Shown here piece by piece: positions 41,365 through 49,856 of a stretch of 64,000 bases of DNA; position 1 is the stretch's first letter; each line of letters starts with the position of its first letter. The position numbers and the translations under genes are program-made. The notes below the pieces were generated by a model. The model was not told the DNA's origin and did no database searches. It saw only the letters and a list, made by a program, of their open reading frames with translations. Source of the DNA: Ruminococcaceae bacterium UBA5406 (lineage in GTDB: Bacteria > Bacillota > Clostridia > Oscillospirales > Acutalibacteraceae); NCBI GenBank assembly GCA_002407675.1, contig DHNW01000025.1:1-64000 (forward strand), written 5' to 3'.

Positions 41365-41889
41365 TTACAGTTCGTCCGGTTCCAGCAAACCGTAGCTCCC
41401 GTTCTTCCGGCGGTATACCACGTTGATTTCCCCGTCCGACTGGTTGCGGAACATAAAGAACTGATGTTCCAGCAAATTCATTTGGAGGATGGCCTCCTCC
41501 ACGTTCATTGGTTTTACGGCAAAATGCTTCGTCCGCACCACCTGATAATTTTCTTCTTCCGGCTCGTCCGGCTTCTGTTCGACGGAAAGGGCGGCAGTAT
41601 GAATCCGCTTATCAAGCTTTTTCTTATTTCTGCGGATCTGGCTGCCAAGCGCATCCATCACTTTATCAAGCGCGTCGTTCATTTCGGGGCAGGTTGCCTC
41701 CGCCCTGTAAAAAAGGCCGCGCGAAAAGATCGTGGTTTCCACTTTCTGGCGGTTTTTCTCAACAGTGACGACAACTTTGGCTTCTGCGTCCGAATCGAAG
41801 ATCCGGTCAAACCGAGAAAGTTTCTTCTGAGCCAATTCCTTGAAGTTATTCCGGAGTGTAACTTTACGGCCAATGATCGTGACTTTCAT
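41365..41889 (-). CDS. hpf: Ribosome hibernation promoting factor, long form
   Basis: A 174-aa protein that dimerises 70S ribosomes into inactive 100S particles in stationary phase. The N-terminal S30AE domain (about 1-100) begins MKVTIIGRKVTLRNNFKELA; the C-terminal dimerisation domain (about 120-174) has EEAILQMNLLEHQFFMFRN and VVYRRKNGSYGLLEPDE. The ATG at 41889 is chosen for AAAGGAAG 8 nt upstream. Its 5' leader carries a GC-rich hairpin closed by GAAA. Confidence 0.96.
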   Translation of the reverse strand: MKVTIIGRKVTLRNNFKELAQKKLSRFDRIFDSDAEAKVVVTVEKNRQKVETTIFSRGLFYRAEATCPEMNDALDKVMDALGSQIRRNKKKLDKRIHTAALSVEQKPDEPEEENYQVVRTKHFAVKPMNVEEAILQMNLLEHQFFMFRNQSDGEINVVYRRKNGSYGLLEPDEL

Positions 41890-41924
41890 TCTGACAACTT
41901 CCTTTCTATCAAAACAGGATGCGC

Positions 41925-41940
41925 CCGCGGTTTCCCGCGG
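41925..41940 (-). promoter_or_regulatory. Hairpin with GAAA loop in the hpf leader
   Basis: Minus strand CCGCGG-GAAA-CCGCGG, a perfect 6-bp stem with a GNRA tetraloop, 35 nt upstream of the hpf start. It has no T-run, so it is more likely a stability or regulatory element than a terminator. Confidence 0.45.
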
Positions 41941-42030
41941 AACCAATTTTATCATATCACATTTTCAGCAATTGCAACAGCCCCGTTTTGAAGGGAAAAG
42001 AAGTTTCGACCCGAACAAAAACAGTTCCGG

Positions 42031-42873
42031 TTAAAGGATGGCAGTCCCGTGGCGGGTAACATGGCACCCCACATTGACCGCCACCGGCAGGCCCGCTATA
42101 TGCGTGGGATACCACTCGATATTGACAGCCAGCGCCGTTGTGGAACCCCCGAACCCCTGCGGGCCGACATTCAGGCCGTTGACCGCTCTGAGCATCCGGC
42201 TTTCCAGGTCAGCATAAAACGGGTCGGGGTTCCGCTGGGAAACCGGGCGGCACAGCGCTTTTTTTGCCAGCAGGGCGCATCCCTCGAAATCGCTGCCGAT
42301 CCCAACGCCCAGTACAACCGGCGGGCATGGTTTTCCGCCTGCAATTTTCACGGTCTCCGCCACAAAACCGATCAGATCATCTTCCGAAGCAGAAGGCGTA
42401 AACATGCACAGCCGGCTCATGTTCTCGCTGCCGAAACCTTTCGGCGCCACCGTCAGCCGGATGTGATCGCCGGGGACCAGGCGCGCGTGCAGCACGGGGG
42501 GCGTATTGTCCCCGGTGTTCCCGCGCCGGATGGGATCGGCAACTACCGAACAGCGCAGCAGGCCGTCCCGGTAACCGCGGCGGACCCCTTCGGCTACGGC
42601 ATCCTCAAACGATCCTCCCGCAATGTGGACGTCCTGCCCGACTTCAGCAAAAACAACAGCCATGCCCGTATCTTGGCAGACAGGCAGGTTCAGCTCTCGC
42701 GCGGCATCCATATTCTCACCCAGGCCGGAAAGAACCTCACGCCCCAGAGGAGACGTTTCCGTCTGAGAAGCACTGCGGATCGACTTTTCCAGATCCGCCG
42801 GCAGGACGCGGTTGGTCTCCACGCACAGGCGGGCCACTTCGGCGGAAATCTGTTCCGTGCTGATTTCTCTCAT
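42031..42873 (-). CDS. Fumarate hydratase class I, alpha subunit (or tartrate dehydratase alpha)
   Basis: A 280-aa iron-sulfur hydratase subunit. Cys ligands for a 4Fe-4S cluster are in LPVCQDTGMAVVF, MSRLCMFTPS and SDFEGCALLAKKAL, and GFGGSTTALAVNIEWYPTHIAGLPVAVN closes the protein. The length equals that of stand-alone alpha subunits of two-subunit fumarase or tartrate dehydratase. The ATG starts 4 nt after the amidohydrolase stop. The usual adjacent beta-subunit gene is missing: hpf and its leader follow directly. Confidence 0.92.
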   Translation of the reverse strand: MREISTEQISAEVARLCVETNRVLPADLEKSIRSASQTETSPLGREVLSGLGENMDAARELNLPVCQDTGMAVVFAEVGQDVHIAGGSFEDAVAEGVRRGYRDGLLRCSVVADPIRRGNTGDNTPPVLHARLVPGDHIRLTVAPKGFGSENMSRLCMFTPSASEDDLIGFVAETVKIAGGKPCPPVVLGVGIGSDFEGCALLAKKALCRPVSQRNPDPFYADLESRMLRAVNGLNVGPQGFGGSTTALAVNIEWYPTHIAGLPVAVNVGCHVTRHGTAIL

Positions 42874-42877
42874 GGCG

Positions 42878-44044
42878 TTACTTCGCTCCCAAAATGATTT
42901 TTCCACCCGCAATAACCGTTTCCGGCTTTGCTGTCAGAGAAAGGGGATCGCAGCGAAAAACCGTCAGGTCGGCGTCCTTGCCCTCTTCAATGGAGCCGAC
43001 GCGGGAATCAATGCCGCAGATCCGGGCGGGGTTAATCGTAATGGCCCGAAGCGCCGCTTCGTGATCCATCCCTTCACGGACCGCCATTGCCGCACAGATA
43101 GGAAGATACTGGATCGGCGTTACGGGATGGTCGGTGATAATCGCCGTTAAAATTCCTTTCTTAGAAAGGATGCCCGGGCAGGCCGGGGTCTGATTTTTCA
43201 GTTCCGGTTTGCAGCGGTCGGAAAGGAAAGGCCCCGAAAGAATACGCGCCCCTTCTGCCTTGAGGCCGTCCGCAATCAGGTGACCTTCGGTGCCGTGCAC
43301 AATCACATAGTTCAGATGGAATTCCTTCGCGATGCGGATTGCCGTGTAAATATCATCCGCGCGGTGGGCGTGAAAATGAACCTCCACTTCACCCTTCAGG
43401 GCCGGGATCAAAGCTTCCGACTTCATGTCGTAATCCGGTGGATCTCTGTCTTCATCCGTTTTGGATGCCTCAAGGTCTTCCATATAGCGTTTCGCCTTCG
43501 TGAGCTGCCCGCGGATCAGGGCCGCCGTGCCCATGCGCGTATACGGCGCTTCGCTTTTCTCATGGTAAACGGTTTTGGGGTTTTCGCCCAGCGCCATCTT
43601 GATGGCAAGCGGCTCTTTGACAATCATATCGTCAACCCGTGTGCCATACGTCTTGATGGCCGCCATCTGGCCGCCGATCGCGTTGGCGCTGCCGGGGCCG
43701 GTCACCACGGTTGTAACGCCGGCGGCAGCGGCCTCCGAAAAGCACCGGTCCATCGGGTTGATGGCATCAATGGCGCGGAGCTGCGGCGTTACGGGGTCGG
43801 TTTCCTCGTTCCCGTCGTCCCCTTCAAACGTAAGTGAATCTTCCCACATGCCGAGATGGGTGTGGGCATCTACAAAACCGGGATACAGATCCGCTCCGTG
43901 CACATCCAGGACCTGCCCGCCCGGCTCCTGTTCAGGCGTTCCCACGCCGACGGCGCCGATCCGGCTGCCGCAGATCCGGACGAATCCATCCGGTATAACC
44001 TTGTCTTCATTCATAGTATGGATTTTTGCATGAATAATCAGCAT
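42878..44044 (-). CDS. Amidohydrolase (imidazolonepropionase-like metal-dependent hydrolase)
   Basis: A 388-aa amidohydrolase-superfamily enzyme. The metal-binding HxH is in GFVDAHTHLGMWED; later ligands are in EVHFHAHRADD, YVIVHGTEGH and the ITDHP Asp. A beta-sandwich made of both termini (MLIIHAKIHTMNEDKVIPDG and DADLTVFRCDPL) frames the barrel. GGAGG lies 6 nt upstream of the chosen ATG. It is co-directional with the fumarase alpha gene. The substrate is not assignable. Confidence 0.92.
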   Translation of the reverse strand: MLIIHAKIHTMNEDKVIPDGFVRICGSRIGAVGVGTPEQEPGGQVLDVHGADLYPGFVDAHTHLGMWEDSLTFEGDDGNEETDPVTPQLRAIDAINPMDRCFSEAAAAGVTTVVTGPGSANAIGGQMAAIKTYGTRVDDMIVKEPLAIKMALGENPKTVYHEKSEAPYTRMGTAALIRGQLTKAKRYMEDLEASKTDEDRDPPDYDMKSEALIPALKGEVEVHFHAHRADDIYTAIRIAKEFHLNYVIVHGTEGHLIADGLKAEGARILSGPFLSDRCKPELKNQTPACPGILSKKGILTAIITDHPVTPIQYLPICAAMAVREGMDHEAALRAITINPARICGIDSRVGSIEEGKDADLTVFRCDPLSLTAKPETVIAGGKIILGAK

Positions 44045-44092
44045 CGAATTCCTCCTGCCAGATTTTTCGCCGGAATTTCTCCGGCCGCCGAT

Positions 44093-44118
44093 AAAAAAGC
44101 GGAGTGCAAGCACCCCGC
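44093..44118 (-). terminator. Terminator after the S1-domain gene
   Basis: Minus strand GCGGGGTGC, TT, GCACTCCGC with one G-T wobble, followed by six T. It ends the spoVB-to-S1 gene series and insulates the amidohydrolase gene. Confidence 0.8.
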
Positions 44119-44146
44119 AAACACCGTTCGGACACCGGTGGATCCA

Positions 44147-44590
44147 TTATTTTGCCTGATTGGAACCCCGCTTGGAAAAGCCGCCGCGCTTTGATTCCAT
44201 ACAGTGTTTCAAGTCGGACATCTTTTCATCGCTTGTCTGCTTGAATTTGGTCATCATATCTTCAAAATTGGCCGGTTCACTCCGCCTGGGGGGCCTCCAT
44301 TCATAACTGCCCGGCCTGCCAGGATGGGACGGGGCCGGCCTAGCCTGCCGCGGGCCGTGGCCGACCCGTTTCATAGAAAGACTGATTTTCCCGTCCGGAT
44401 TAATACTCAGGACTTTGACTTTAACGATCTGGTTTTCCGTGACATAATCGCGGATTTCTTTGACAAAAGTCGGCGCAACCTCGGAAATATGCACCATTCC
44501 CGTTTTTCCGCCCGGGAGCTCTACAAACGCACCAAAATTTGTAATGCCCGTCACTTTGCCTTCCAGAACGGCCCCTACCTCAAGCTGCAT
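44147..44590 (-). CDS. S1 RNA-binding domain protein (YabR-like)
   Basis: A 147-aa protein with one S1 domain at residues 1-75: LEVGAVLEGKVTGITNFGAFVELPGGKTGMVHISEV, then DGKISLSMKRV. The remainder is Pro/Arg-rich and low complexity (about 78-115), followed by a basic tail. It occupies the position of yabR after divIC in B. subtilis. S1 proteins of this kind bind RNA or ribosomes; the precise role is unknown. Confidence 0.9.
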   Translation of the reverse strand: MQLEVGAVLEGKVTGITNFGAFVELPGGKTGMVHISEVAPTFVKEIRDYVTENQIVKVKVLSINPDGKISLSMKRVGHGPRQARPAPSHPGRPGSYEWRPPRRSEPANFEDMMTKFKQTSDEKMSDLKHCMESKRGGFSKRGSNQAK

Positions 44591-44622
44591 ATGTAAGCAT
44601 TATCCTCCTTAAACAGAGCTGT

Positions 44623-44925
44623 TTATTTTCCGGCTATATTGACAAAAACGCGCTCGCCCGGTTTCGAAAAGCCAAGCCCTTCACGGGCGGCCCTTTCGAT
44701 ATAGTCACCGTTTTCTTTCTCCCCCGAGTTGACAGCGCTTTTGATATCTTCATTTTGAATTTCCTGAATTTGAATCTGCTGCTTGACTTGGGCAAGCTGC
44801 TCTTCTTTTCTGCTGATTTCTGACTGCTGGCGGACCAGCAGAAAAAGGGAATACAGCAGAAGTACAAACACTGCCACTCCAAGCAAAATATTTTTTTTAT
44901 GTTTTTGCCCTTCTACGACTTTCAT
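44623..44925 (-). CDS. divIC: Septum formation initiator DivIC/FtsB
   Basis: A 100-aa bitopic division protein. A short basic cytoplasmic stretch, one transmembrane helix (about 14-32), a coiled coil rich in Gln and Glu (about 33-65) and the ERAAREGLGFSKPGERVF C-terminal motif. It acts in the divisome with FtsL and DivIB. The start overlaps the yabQ 3' end by 29 nt, consistent with coupled expression. Confidence 0.93.
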   Translation of the reverse strand: MKVVEGQKHKKNILLGVAVFVLLLYSLFLLVRQQSEISRKEEQLAQVKQQIQIQEIQNEDIKSAVNSGEKENGDYIERAAREGLGFSKPGERVFVNIAGK

Positions 44926-45460
44926 GATCGACCAGGCCTTCTTTGCTTCCGTACAAATTCCCGCCGCAAACCCCTTTCCGATTCTTCTCTCTTTTATTAT
45001 ACACTCGTTTGCCGCGGCGTTTCAAGCTTTTTTTCCTGTTTTGCACATGTTTTTTCAAAGGCGCCCAAATTTTTTCCATTTTCCGGCACATCTGAACTCC
45101 CGCATGGGAAATCTGCCTGTGCAGCGGGTCGAACAGCGACCGGTACAAAAAAAGCGACAGCTTTCGAAACAGGCCCACGGTGACGCGGCCGACGGTGCTG
45201 AGCCACACAACCCACCCGAGCGCCTCACTCAGGAAAAGAAACAGGCGGAGTTCGCCCCCGTTGACGGCCAGATTGATAAGGAATGTGAAAAGAGCGGCCA
45301 GACCCATAAAAAAGAAGTCCTGAAAAAACACGGATCGGCGCTCTGAACGGAACAGCGCGCGCCAAATGCGCAGAATATCATAAGCTGCGCCCAGAAGGAC
45401 GCCCGCCGCAAAAAAGACAAAAAAGCCAAAAGCCTGAAAAGGCAGGTCGGAACGGATCAC
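44897..45460 (-). CDS. yabQ: Spore cortex biosynthesis protein YabQ
   Basis: A 187-aa membrane protein with about four hydrophobic segments in its first 120 residues (QAFGFFVFFAAGVLLGAAYDIL, FMGLAALFTFLINLAV, FLFLSEALGWVVWLSTVG) and a highly basic C-terminal tail. YabQ localises to the forespore membrane and is needed for cortex formation. The GTG start has GGGGAGG 8 nt upstream. It follows yabP by 14 nt in the conserved order. Confidence 0.93.
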   Translation of the reverse strand: MIRSDLPFQAFGFFVFFAAGVLLGAAYDILRIWRALFRSERRSVFFQDFFFMGLAALFTFLINLAVNGGELRLFLFLSEALGWVVWLSTVGRVTVGLFRKLSLFLYRSLFDPLHRQISHAGVQMCRKMEKIWAPLKKHVQNRKKSLKRRGKRVYNKREKNRKGVCGGNLYGSKEGLVDHESRRRAKT

Positions 45461-45474
45461 CTAACCTCCCTCCC

Positions 45475-45759
45475 CTACTTGAACAGCCTGGAAAGCAGGC
45501 CTCCGCCCGAAGAACGTTTTTCAGAATAGGACATGGAGCTGATCTCGCCGCCCAGGGTAAGCTCCCCCGTTTCAATATTCAGCTTGTCAATATGCAGACG
45601 CGCCCCATGGATCATGAGGTCGCCGAGATCTGTGGAAGCAACAACCGTCTCGTCGTCAAAACTCTCGACATTGGAAACTCCGGTGGCGGTCAAGGTTTTC
45701 CGATTTTCCAGAATAAGGCTGTGCGGCACTTTTGCCTGTTCGTTTTTGGACTCTGCCAA
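45475..45759 (-). CDS. yabP: Sporulation protein YabP
   Basis: A 94-aa protein of the YabP/YqfC family: HSLILENRKTLTATGVSNV, then FDDETVVASTDLGDLMIHG and LHIDKLNIETGELTLGGEI. Required with YabQ for normal sporulation. A TTG start at 45759 is inferred since GGGAGGGG lies 6 nt upstream and the homologous region begins there; the longer open frame overlaps rqcP. Confidence 0.93.
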   Translation of the reverse strand: MAESKNEQAKVPHSLILENRKTLTATGVSNVESFDDETVVASTDLGDLMIHGARLHIDKLNIETGELTLGGEISSMSYSEKRSSGGGLLSRLFK

Positions 45760-45820
45760 AGGAATCCCCTCCCGCAATTCGTTCCTGAACCATCTATATG
45801 CGGGGGGAAAAAGACATATT

Positions 45821-46078
45821 CTATTCTCCGGCCGGGCCGGAAAGGATTTCGTACATCCCCGGAGCATTCTCCCGGGTGGCCACCGCACTGGCGCTGACGA
45901 CCCGAACCCGAAGACTGCGGGCACCCAGGGAGATCTCAAGGACATCGCCGGCCTTGACTTCATAGGACGCCCGGGCCGGCTTTGAATTCACCCGGACACG
46001 CCCCGCGTCGCAGGCTTCGTTGGCAACGGTGCGCCGCTTGACCAGGCGCGACACCTTCAGAAATTTATCGAGCCTCAT
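45821..46078 (-). CDS. rqcP: S4-domain RNA-binding protein RqcP (YabO)
   Basis: An 85-aa protein with an S4 domain: MRLDKFLKVSRLVKRRTVAN, then GRVRVNSKPA and VKAGDVLEI. RqcP acts in ribosome-associated quality control, helping RqcH add alanine tails to stalled chains on the 50S subunit. It lies between hup and yabP, the position of yabO in B. subtilis. Confidence 0.93.
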   Translation of the reverse strand: MRLDKFLKVSRLVKRRTVANEACDAGRVRVNSKPARASYEVKAGDVLEISLGARSLRVRVVSASAVATRENAPGMYEILSGPAGE

Positions 46079-46171
46079 AAATGGCGGGCAGCCCCTTTCT
46101 GTGTAAAAACGCGGGCCGTAACAAAGTAATCTTCTCTGCTACAGCCCCATAAACGGCATTCATGTTTTAAA

Positions 46172-46447
46172 TTATTTAGCCACGGCATCTTTAAATGCTT
46201 TCCCTGCCTTAAACGCGGGAACTGTGGAAGCGGGAATCGTAATCGGCGTATTTGTCCTCGGATCACGGCCCTGACGTTCGCTGCGGCTGTGAAGCTCAAA
46301 AGTGCCGAAACCGACGATCTGGACCTTCTCGCCTTTTGCAACAGTTTCTTCAATCGCACTGAGCATGGAATTGACAGCACTGTCGGCGTCTTTTTTGGAC
46401 AGCCCCGCCTTTTCTGCAACAGCAGCGATCAGCTCGGTTTTATTCAT
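46172..46447 (-). CDS. hup: DNA-binding protein HU
   Basis: A 91-aa histone-like protein. MNKTELIAAVAEKAGLSKKD and the DNA-binding arm GFGTFELHSRSERQGRDPRT, then NPITIPAS-like ITIPASTVPAFKAGKAFKDAV. CGGAGG precedes the ATG and a strong promoter lies inside the end of spoVB (46524-46552), so it can be made independently of that gene. Confidence 0.97.
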   Translation of the reverse strand: MNKTELIAAVAEKAGLSKKDADSAVNSMLSAIEETVAKGEKVQIVGFGTFELHSRSERQGRDPRTNTPITIPASTVPAFKAGKAFKDAVAK

Positions 46448-46523
46448 AACAATTAACCTCCGTTTTTTTATTTATCCAACAGCAGTTTCTTCCCGCCGCT
46501 CCGGCAAGCGGAAAACTGTCCTT

Positions 46524-46552
46524 ATTTTACCTTATCCAATTATGTTTTTCAA
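46524..46552 (-). promoter_or_regulatory. Promoter of hup
   Basis: Minus strand TTGAAA (46547-46552), 17 nt, TAAAAT (46524-46529). It overlaps the 3' end of the spoVB-like gene and leaves a leader of about 70 nt with a short CCGCTTGCCGGAGCGG hairpin. Confidence 0.75.
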
Positions 46553-48287
46553 GTATTTTCGCAATTTTTTGTCCATTTGGCAGCATCAAAATATCGTGCC
46601 GGTTCAGAGCCCGGAACCACAGGATACAGGCCATATACAGGAAAACCGAAACCGGGATCGCAATCAGGACGGCAATTCTGCTAGGAATTACAAGGGAAAC
46701 CTCGTGGTAAATTCCCCACGCGGCGCCAACACTGACGACCGAAGCCAGAACCGGTTTGAGGAAAATAGCCAGAAAATTTAAGTGGACTTTGGTGACGGAA
46801 CACAGGAAATACAGGGCCAGCACCGTAATAATTACGTAGCAGACCAGCGTGCTGGTTCCGGCACCCATGACATTGATCTCAGGAATACCGACCAGCGTAT
46901 AGTTCAGGATAATTTTGACTGCGAGCCCAATGAACATTACCTTAACCGGGAGATCTACCCGGCCAACCGCCTGAAGCATGCTGTCGATCGGCGTACTGGT
47001 GGCGGCAAAGATCGAGGCAAGACCCAGCGTCACCAATATCTTTCCCACAATATCCGGGGAACTATGCGGATAAATCAGCTGGCAGATCGGCACAGCAAAC
47101 ACAGAAAGGCCCAGCCCGCACGGAACGGTGATCAGCACGACGACGCGGAGGACGGTTTGAATGCTGTGCCGAATCCGTTTGGGATTTCCCTGTGTCCACG
47201 CCTCCGTAACACTGGGCAGCGCACTGACACCGAATGCCTGCGTAATGGCCGGGACAATCATGAAAAGAGTCAAGGCATTTCCGTAGCATCCGTAAAGAAA
47301 AGAAGGAATTTTACCCGTTGCAATGGCTTCCCGGGAAAACTGACCCGTGTACATGCTGAGGAGCGGAGCCGGATTCGCCACCATAACGTCGCCGATCCTT
47401 CCCTGAAGAAGCATTCCGTCAACAAGCGAAGAGAGGTTGACGGCAAGCGAACCGATGGCTACCGGGACGGCTGTGCGGATAAGGCGGGAAGCCGTTGCAC
47501 GCAGCGTGAGGGGCCGGGGCGACCGGCAGAGCATTTCCTTCGTGATTCCGTCGCCGTTCCTTTTATGATACGCAAACAGGAACAGGAACCCGAACATTCC
47601 CCCGAGGGATACGCCGAAAACCGCTCCGGCAGCCGCGAAAGGCAGGGTAGCCAGTTTGGCGTAATTCTCACTGGCCATTTTTACGCCGTACACCGTACCG
47701 GACTGGGCATATTCCTTCAGACCGGAATTGACAATCAGGCACGCGGCCGTCAGGCCGAAAATCAGGCGGCAGAGCGATTCGATCACTTCGGAAATCGCGG
47801 CGGGGTACATGTTGCGCAGGCCTTCGTAATAGCCGCGGTAAATGGACATCATGCTGGCAAAAAACACCGCCGGGGCAATGGCGTAAACAGCCGGAAGGGC
47901 ACTGGACGCATTGCCGCGCAGCACAAAATTCATATACGGCTTTGCGCCGATCACCATAATGGACAGCGACAGGATTCCCAAAAACAGGAAGATGCGGATG
48001 GAAGCCCGGTGAATCTGCCGGATATCGCGGTACCGGCCGCGGGCGTTGTTTTCAGAAACCAGGCGGGAAATGGCAATGGGAAACCCCGCTGTCGCCAGGC
48101 TGAACAGAGGGTTGTAAATGGAATAGGCATTTGTAAAATAGCCGTTGCCCACCGGTGTAAGGACATCGGCAAGCGGTATTTTGTAAAGGGCGCCGATAAT
48201 TTTTGTTATGGTGATGGCAACCACCATAATCAGGGCACCGTGCAGAAAGCTCTGACGCCGCATGCCGGTGTTCTTACTTTTTCCCAT
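46527..48287 (-). CDS. SpoVB/YabM-like polysaccharide or lipid flippase (MATE/MOP superfamily)
   Basis: A 586-aa integral membrane protein with about 14 helices, beginning MGKSKNTGMRRQSFLHGALI and containing the family block ITKIIGALYKIPLADVLTPVGNGYFTNAY. It belongs to the SpoVB/MurJ2-like group of lipid-linked oligosaccharide flippases, used for spore cortex or cell-wall precursors. The ATG at 48287 is chosen by homology; its ribosome site is weak. It opens the yabM-to-yabR gene series. Confidence 0.92.
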   Translation of the reverse strand: MGKSKNTGMRRQSFLHGALIMVVAITITKIIGALYKIPLADVLTPVGNGYFTNAYSIYNPLFSLATAGFPIAISRLVSENNARGRYRDIRQIHRASIRIFLFLGILSLSIMVIGAKPYMNFVLRGNASSALPAVYAIAPAVFFASMMSIYRGYYEGLRNMYPAAISEVIESLCRLIFGLTAACLIVNSGLKEYAQSGTVYGVKMASENYAKLATLPFAAAGAVFGVSLGGMFGFLFLFAYHKRNGDGITKEMLCRSPRPLTLRATASRLIRTAVPVAIGSLAVNLSSLVDGMLLQGRIGDVMVANPAPLLSMYTGQFSREAIATGKIPSFLYGCYGNALTLFMIVPAITQAFGVSALPSVTEAWTQGNPKRIRHSIQTVLRVVVLITVPCGLGLSVFAVPICQLIYPHSSPDIVGKILVTLGLASIFAATSTPIDSMLQAVGRVDLPVKVMFIGLAVKIILNYTLVGIPEINVMGAGTSTLVCYVIITVLALYFLCSVTKVHLNFLAIFLKPVLASVVSVGAAWGIYHEVSLVIPSRIAVLIAIPVSVFLYMACILWFRALNRHDILMLPNGQKIAKILEKHNWIR

Positions 48288-48396
48288 CGAATCCACATCC
48301 GTTCCAATATTCACAGAAAACCGCATTGATAAAAGGTATGTTCCCGCTCTGCCGTGTTATGACGGCTTTTCCTTCCGGCAGCACCAGAATGGGACT

Positions 48397-48426
48397 AAAA
48401 TAAAAGGAGAGGAAAACCCTCCCCTT
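48397..48426 (-). terminator. Terminator after the zinc-ribbon gene
   Basis: Minus strand AGGGGAGG, loop GTTTT, CCTCTCCT followed by TTATTTT. It ends the zinc-ribbon transcript before the spoVB-like gene. Confidence 0.7.
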
Positions 48427-48470
48427 CTTCTTTCTGCTTTCTGCTTTCTGCATAAAAAAGCCGCTGGGTT

Positions 48471-48836
48471 TTACTCTTCTGAAAGCCTGTGCCCGCACCT
48501 GGAGCAATACAGGGCATCCTGTATATTTTCCTGGCCGCAGTTTTTGCAAATGACTCTTTCGCGGGCCGACGCAAGCTGTGCATTGACTGCATCCAGCTGT
48601 TCGTACAGGCCGTCGATTGACTCCACGTTTTCAGCAACTAAATCCGAAACATCGCTGCCCGTTTTCTTTGCCTCATAAACCGCGCGGCCGAGGGATTCAA
48701 ACCGCTTAGAAATCTCATTGTTCAAATCCGCCGCGCTGATGCGGAGTTTCGACACATCGGCAAGCTGCGAAGCTTTTTTTCCGACGACATCCGCCGCCGT
48801 TTTCGCGTTGACGATTACATCGTCCAACAATCCCAT
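48471..48836 (-). CDS. Zinc-ribbon protein with N-terminal coiled coil
   Basis: A 121-aa protein. Residues 1-90 are a helical, heptad-rich region (MGLLDDVIVNAKTAADVVGK and following); residues 95-118 form a zinc ribbon with CKNCG and CSRCG. Such proteins are common in clostridia and of unknown function. GGGAGCG precedes the ATG and it has its own promoter at 48869-48897, which lies next to the 3' end of the kinase gene. Confidence 0.82.
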   Translation of the reverse strand: MGLLDDVIVNAKTAADVVGKKASQLADVSKLRISAADLNNEISKRFESLGRAVYEAKKTGSDVSDLVAENVESIDGLYEQLDAVNAQLASARERVICKNCGQENIQDALYCSRCGHRLSEE

Positions 48837-48868
48837 AACAGCACGCTCCCTTTCGTTTATGATGATTT

Positions 48869-48897
48869 ATTATACACGCCGAAATCCGAAAAAGCAA
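48869..48897 (-). promoter_or_regulatory. Promoter of the zinc-ribbon gene
   Basis: Minus strand TTGCTT (48892-48897), 17 nt, TATAAT (48869-48874), 33 nt upstream of the ATG. Good sigma-A match. Confidence 0.75.
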
Positions 48898-48899
48898 CC

Positions 48900-49856
48900 C
48901 TAAGCCACACCGCCGCCGATAAACTCGCGGATAACGGAATCTTTTGGAATGAAGTTGGTGTCCACCGGGCTGAAACGTTCCAGCGCAGCCCGCAGCTTCA
49001 TCGCCGGCGCTCTGGCAGGGCTGCCCTCCGGCACGGTATGTAACAGTTCCAGAGCACGGTCTCTCAGAGCACAAACCTCATATGCGTGAAACGAATTGAC
49101 GGTAATGTCTGCGTCTTTGCGGAACGGCTTGATATACCGGTACTCGCCCTCCATGACATTTTCCCACATATTCAGCGTATTCTCCGGGCTGGTCCGGCGG
49201 AAATTATAGTCACGCACAAGCCTGCGGACGAGGCGGATATCATTGGGGCCGAGAAGCTCGCGGCCGGCGGCCGTGACGCCCTGCTTGACGCTGATATAAA
49301 TTCGCCGGACACGCAGGGCAGGGAGATGGCCGATCAGAACGGGATTAAGGGCGTGGATTCCTTCCACGACCGCCACTTCATTTTCATGAAGCACAACCTG
49401 CCGGCAGTGGGGATACGGCACATGCTGCTCAAAATCGAAAACCGGCATTTCGCAGCGGTCGTTTTCCACAAGCCCGGAAAGGCACTCCTGAATTTTTTCC
49501 ACATCCAGCGCCTGGAGACATTCGTAGTCCCGGCGGCCGTCGGGACGCAGGGGGGCGCGGTTCTCTCCCAGATAAAAATCGTCCAGCGAAATACTGACGC
49601 ACCCGACACCGATCTCTTTCAGCGCGCTGATCAGCCGGTGGGCGGTCGTTGTTTTTCCGCTGCTGGAAGGCCCCGCCAGCATAACCAGCCGGCACATCGG
49701 CTTCTCCCCAGCGATCTGCTCCGCGATCTTTCGGATATTCTTCCGGTAAGAAGATTCCGCGCTGGAAATGAACGCCGCGGGATCTTCTTTGGCGACCCGG
49801 TTAATTTCATCCAGGCTGTTCCGGTACGTTACATATTTTGTCCTTGATTCCAGCAT
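48900..49856 (-). CDS. Uridine kinase-like P-loop nucleoside kinase
   Basis: A 318-aa kinase of the phosphoribulokinase/uridine kinase group. Walker A GPSSSGKTT lies at about 62-70, with ISLDDFYLGE, VVEGIHALNP and RRLVRDYNFR typical of the group. An N-terminal extension of about 55 residues precedes the kinase core. The ATG lies inside the 3' end of hemZ, a 50-nt overlap in another frame; no better start exists before the core. The exact nucleoside is not determined. Confidence 0.9.
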   Translation of the reverse strand: MLESRTKYVTYRNSLDEINRVAKEDPAAFISSAESSYRKNIRKIAEQIAGEKPMCRLVMLAGPSSSGKTTTAHRLISALKEIGVGCVSISLDDFYLGENRAPLRPDGRRDYECLQALDVEKIQECLSGLVENDRCEMPVFDFEQHVPYPHCRQVVLHENEVAVVEGIHALNPVLIGHLPALRVRRIYISVKQGVTAAGRELLGPNDIRLVRRLVRDYNFRRTSPENTLNMWENVMEGEYRYIKPFRKDADITVNSFHAYEVCALRDRALELLHTVPEGSPARAPAMKLRAALERFSPVDTNFIPKDSVIREFIGGGVA

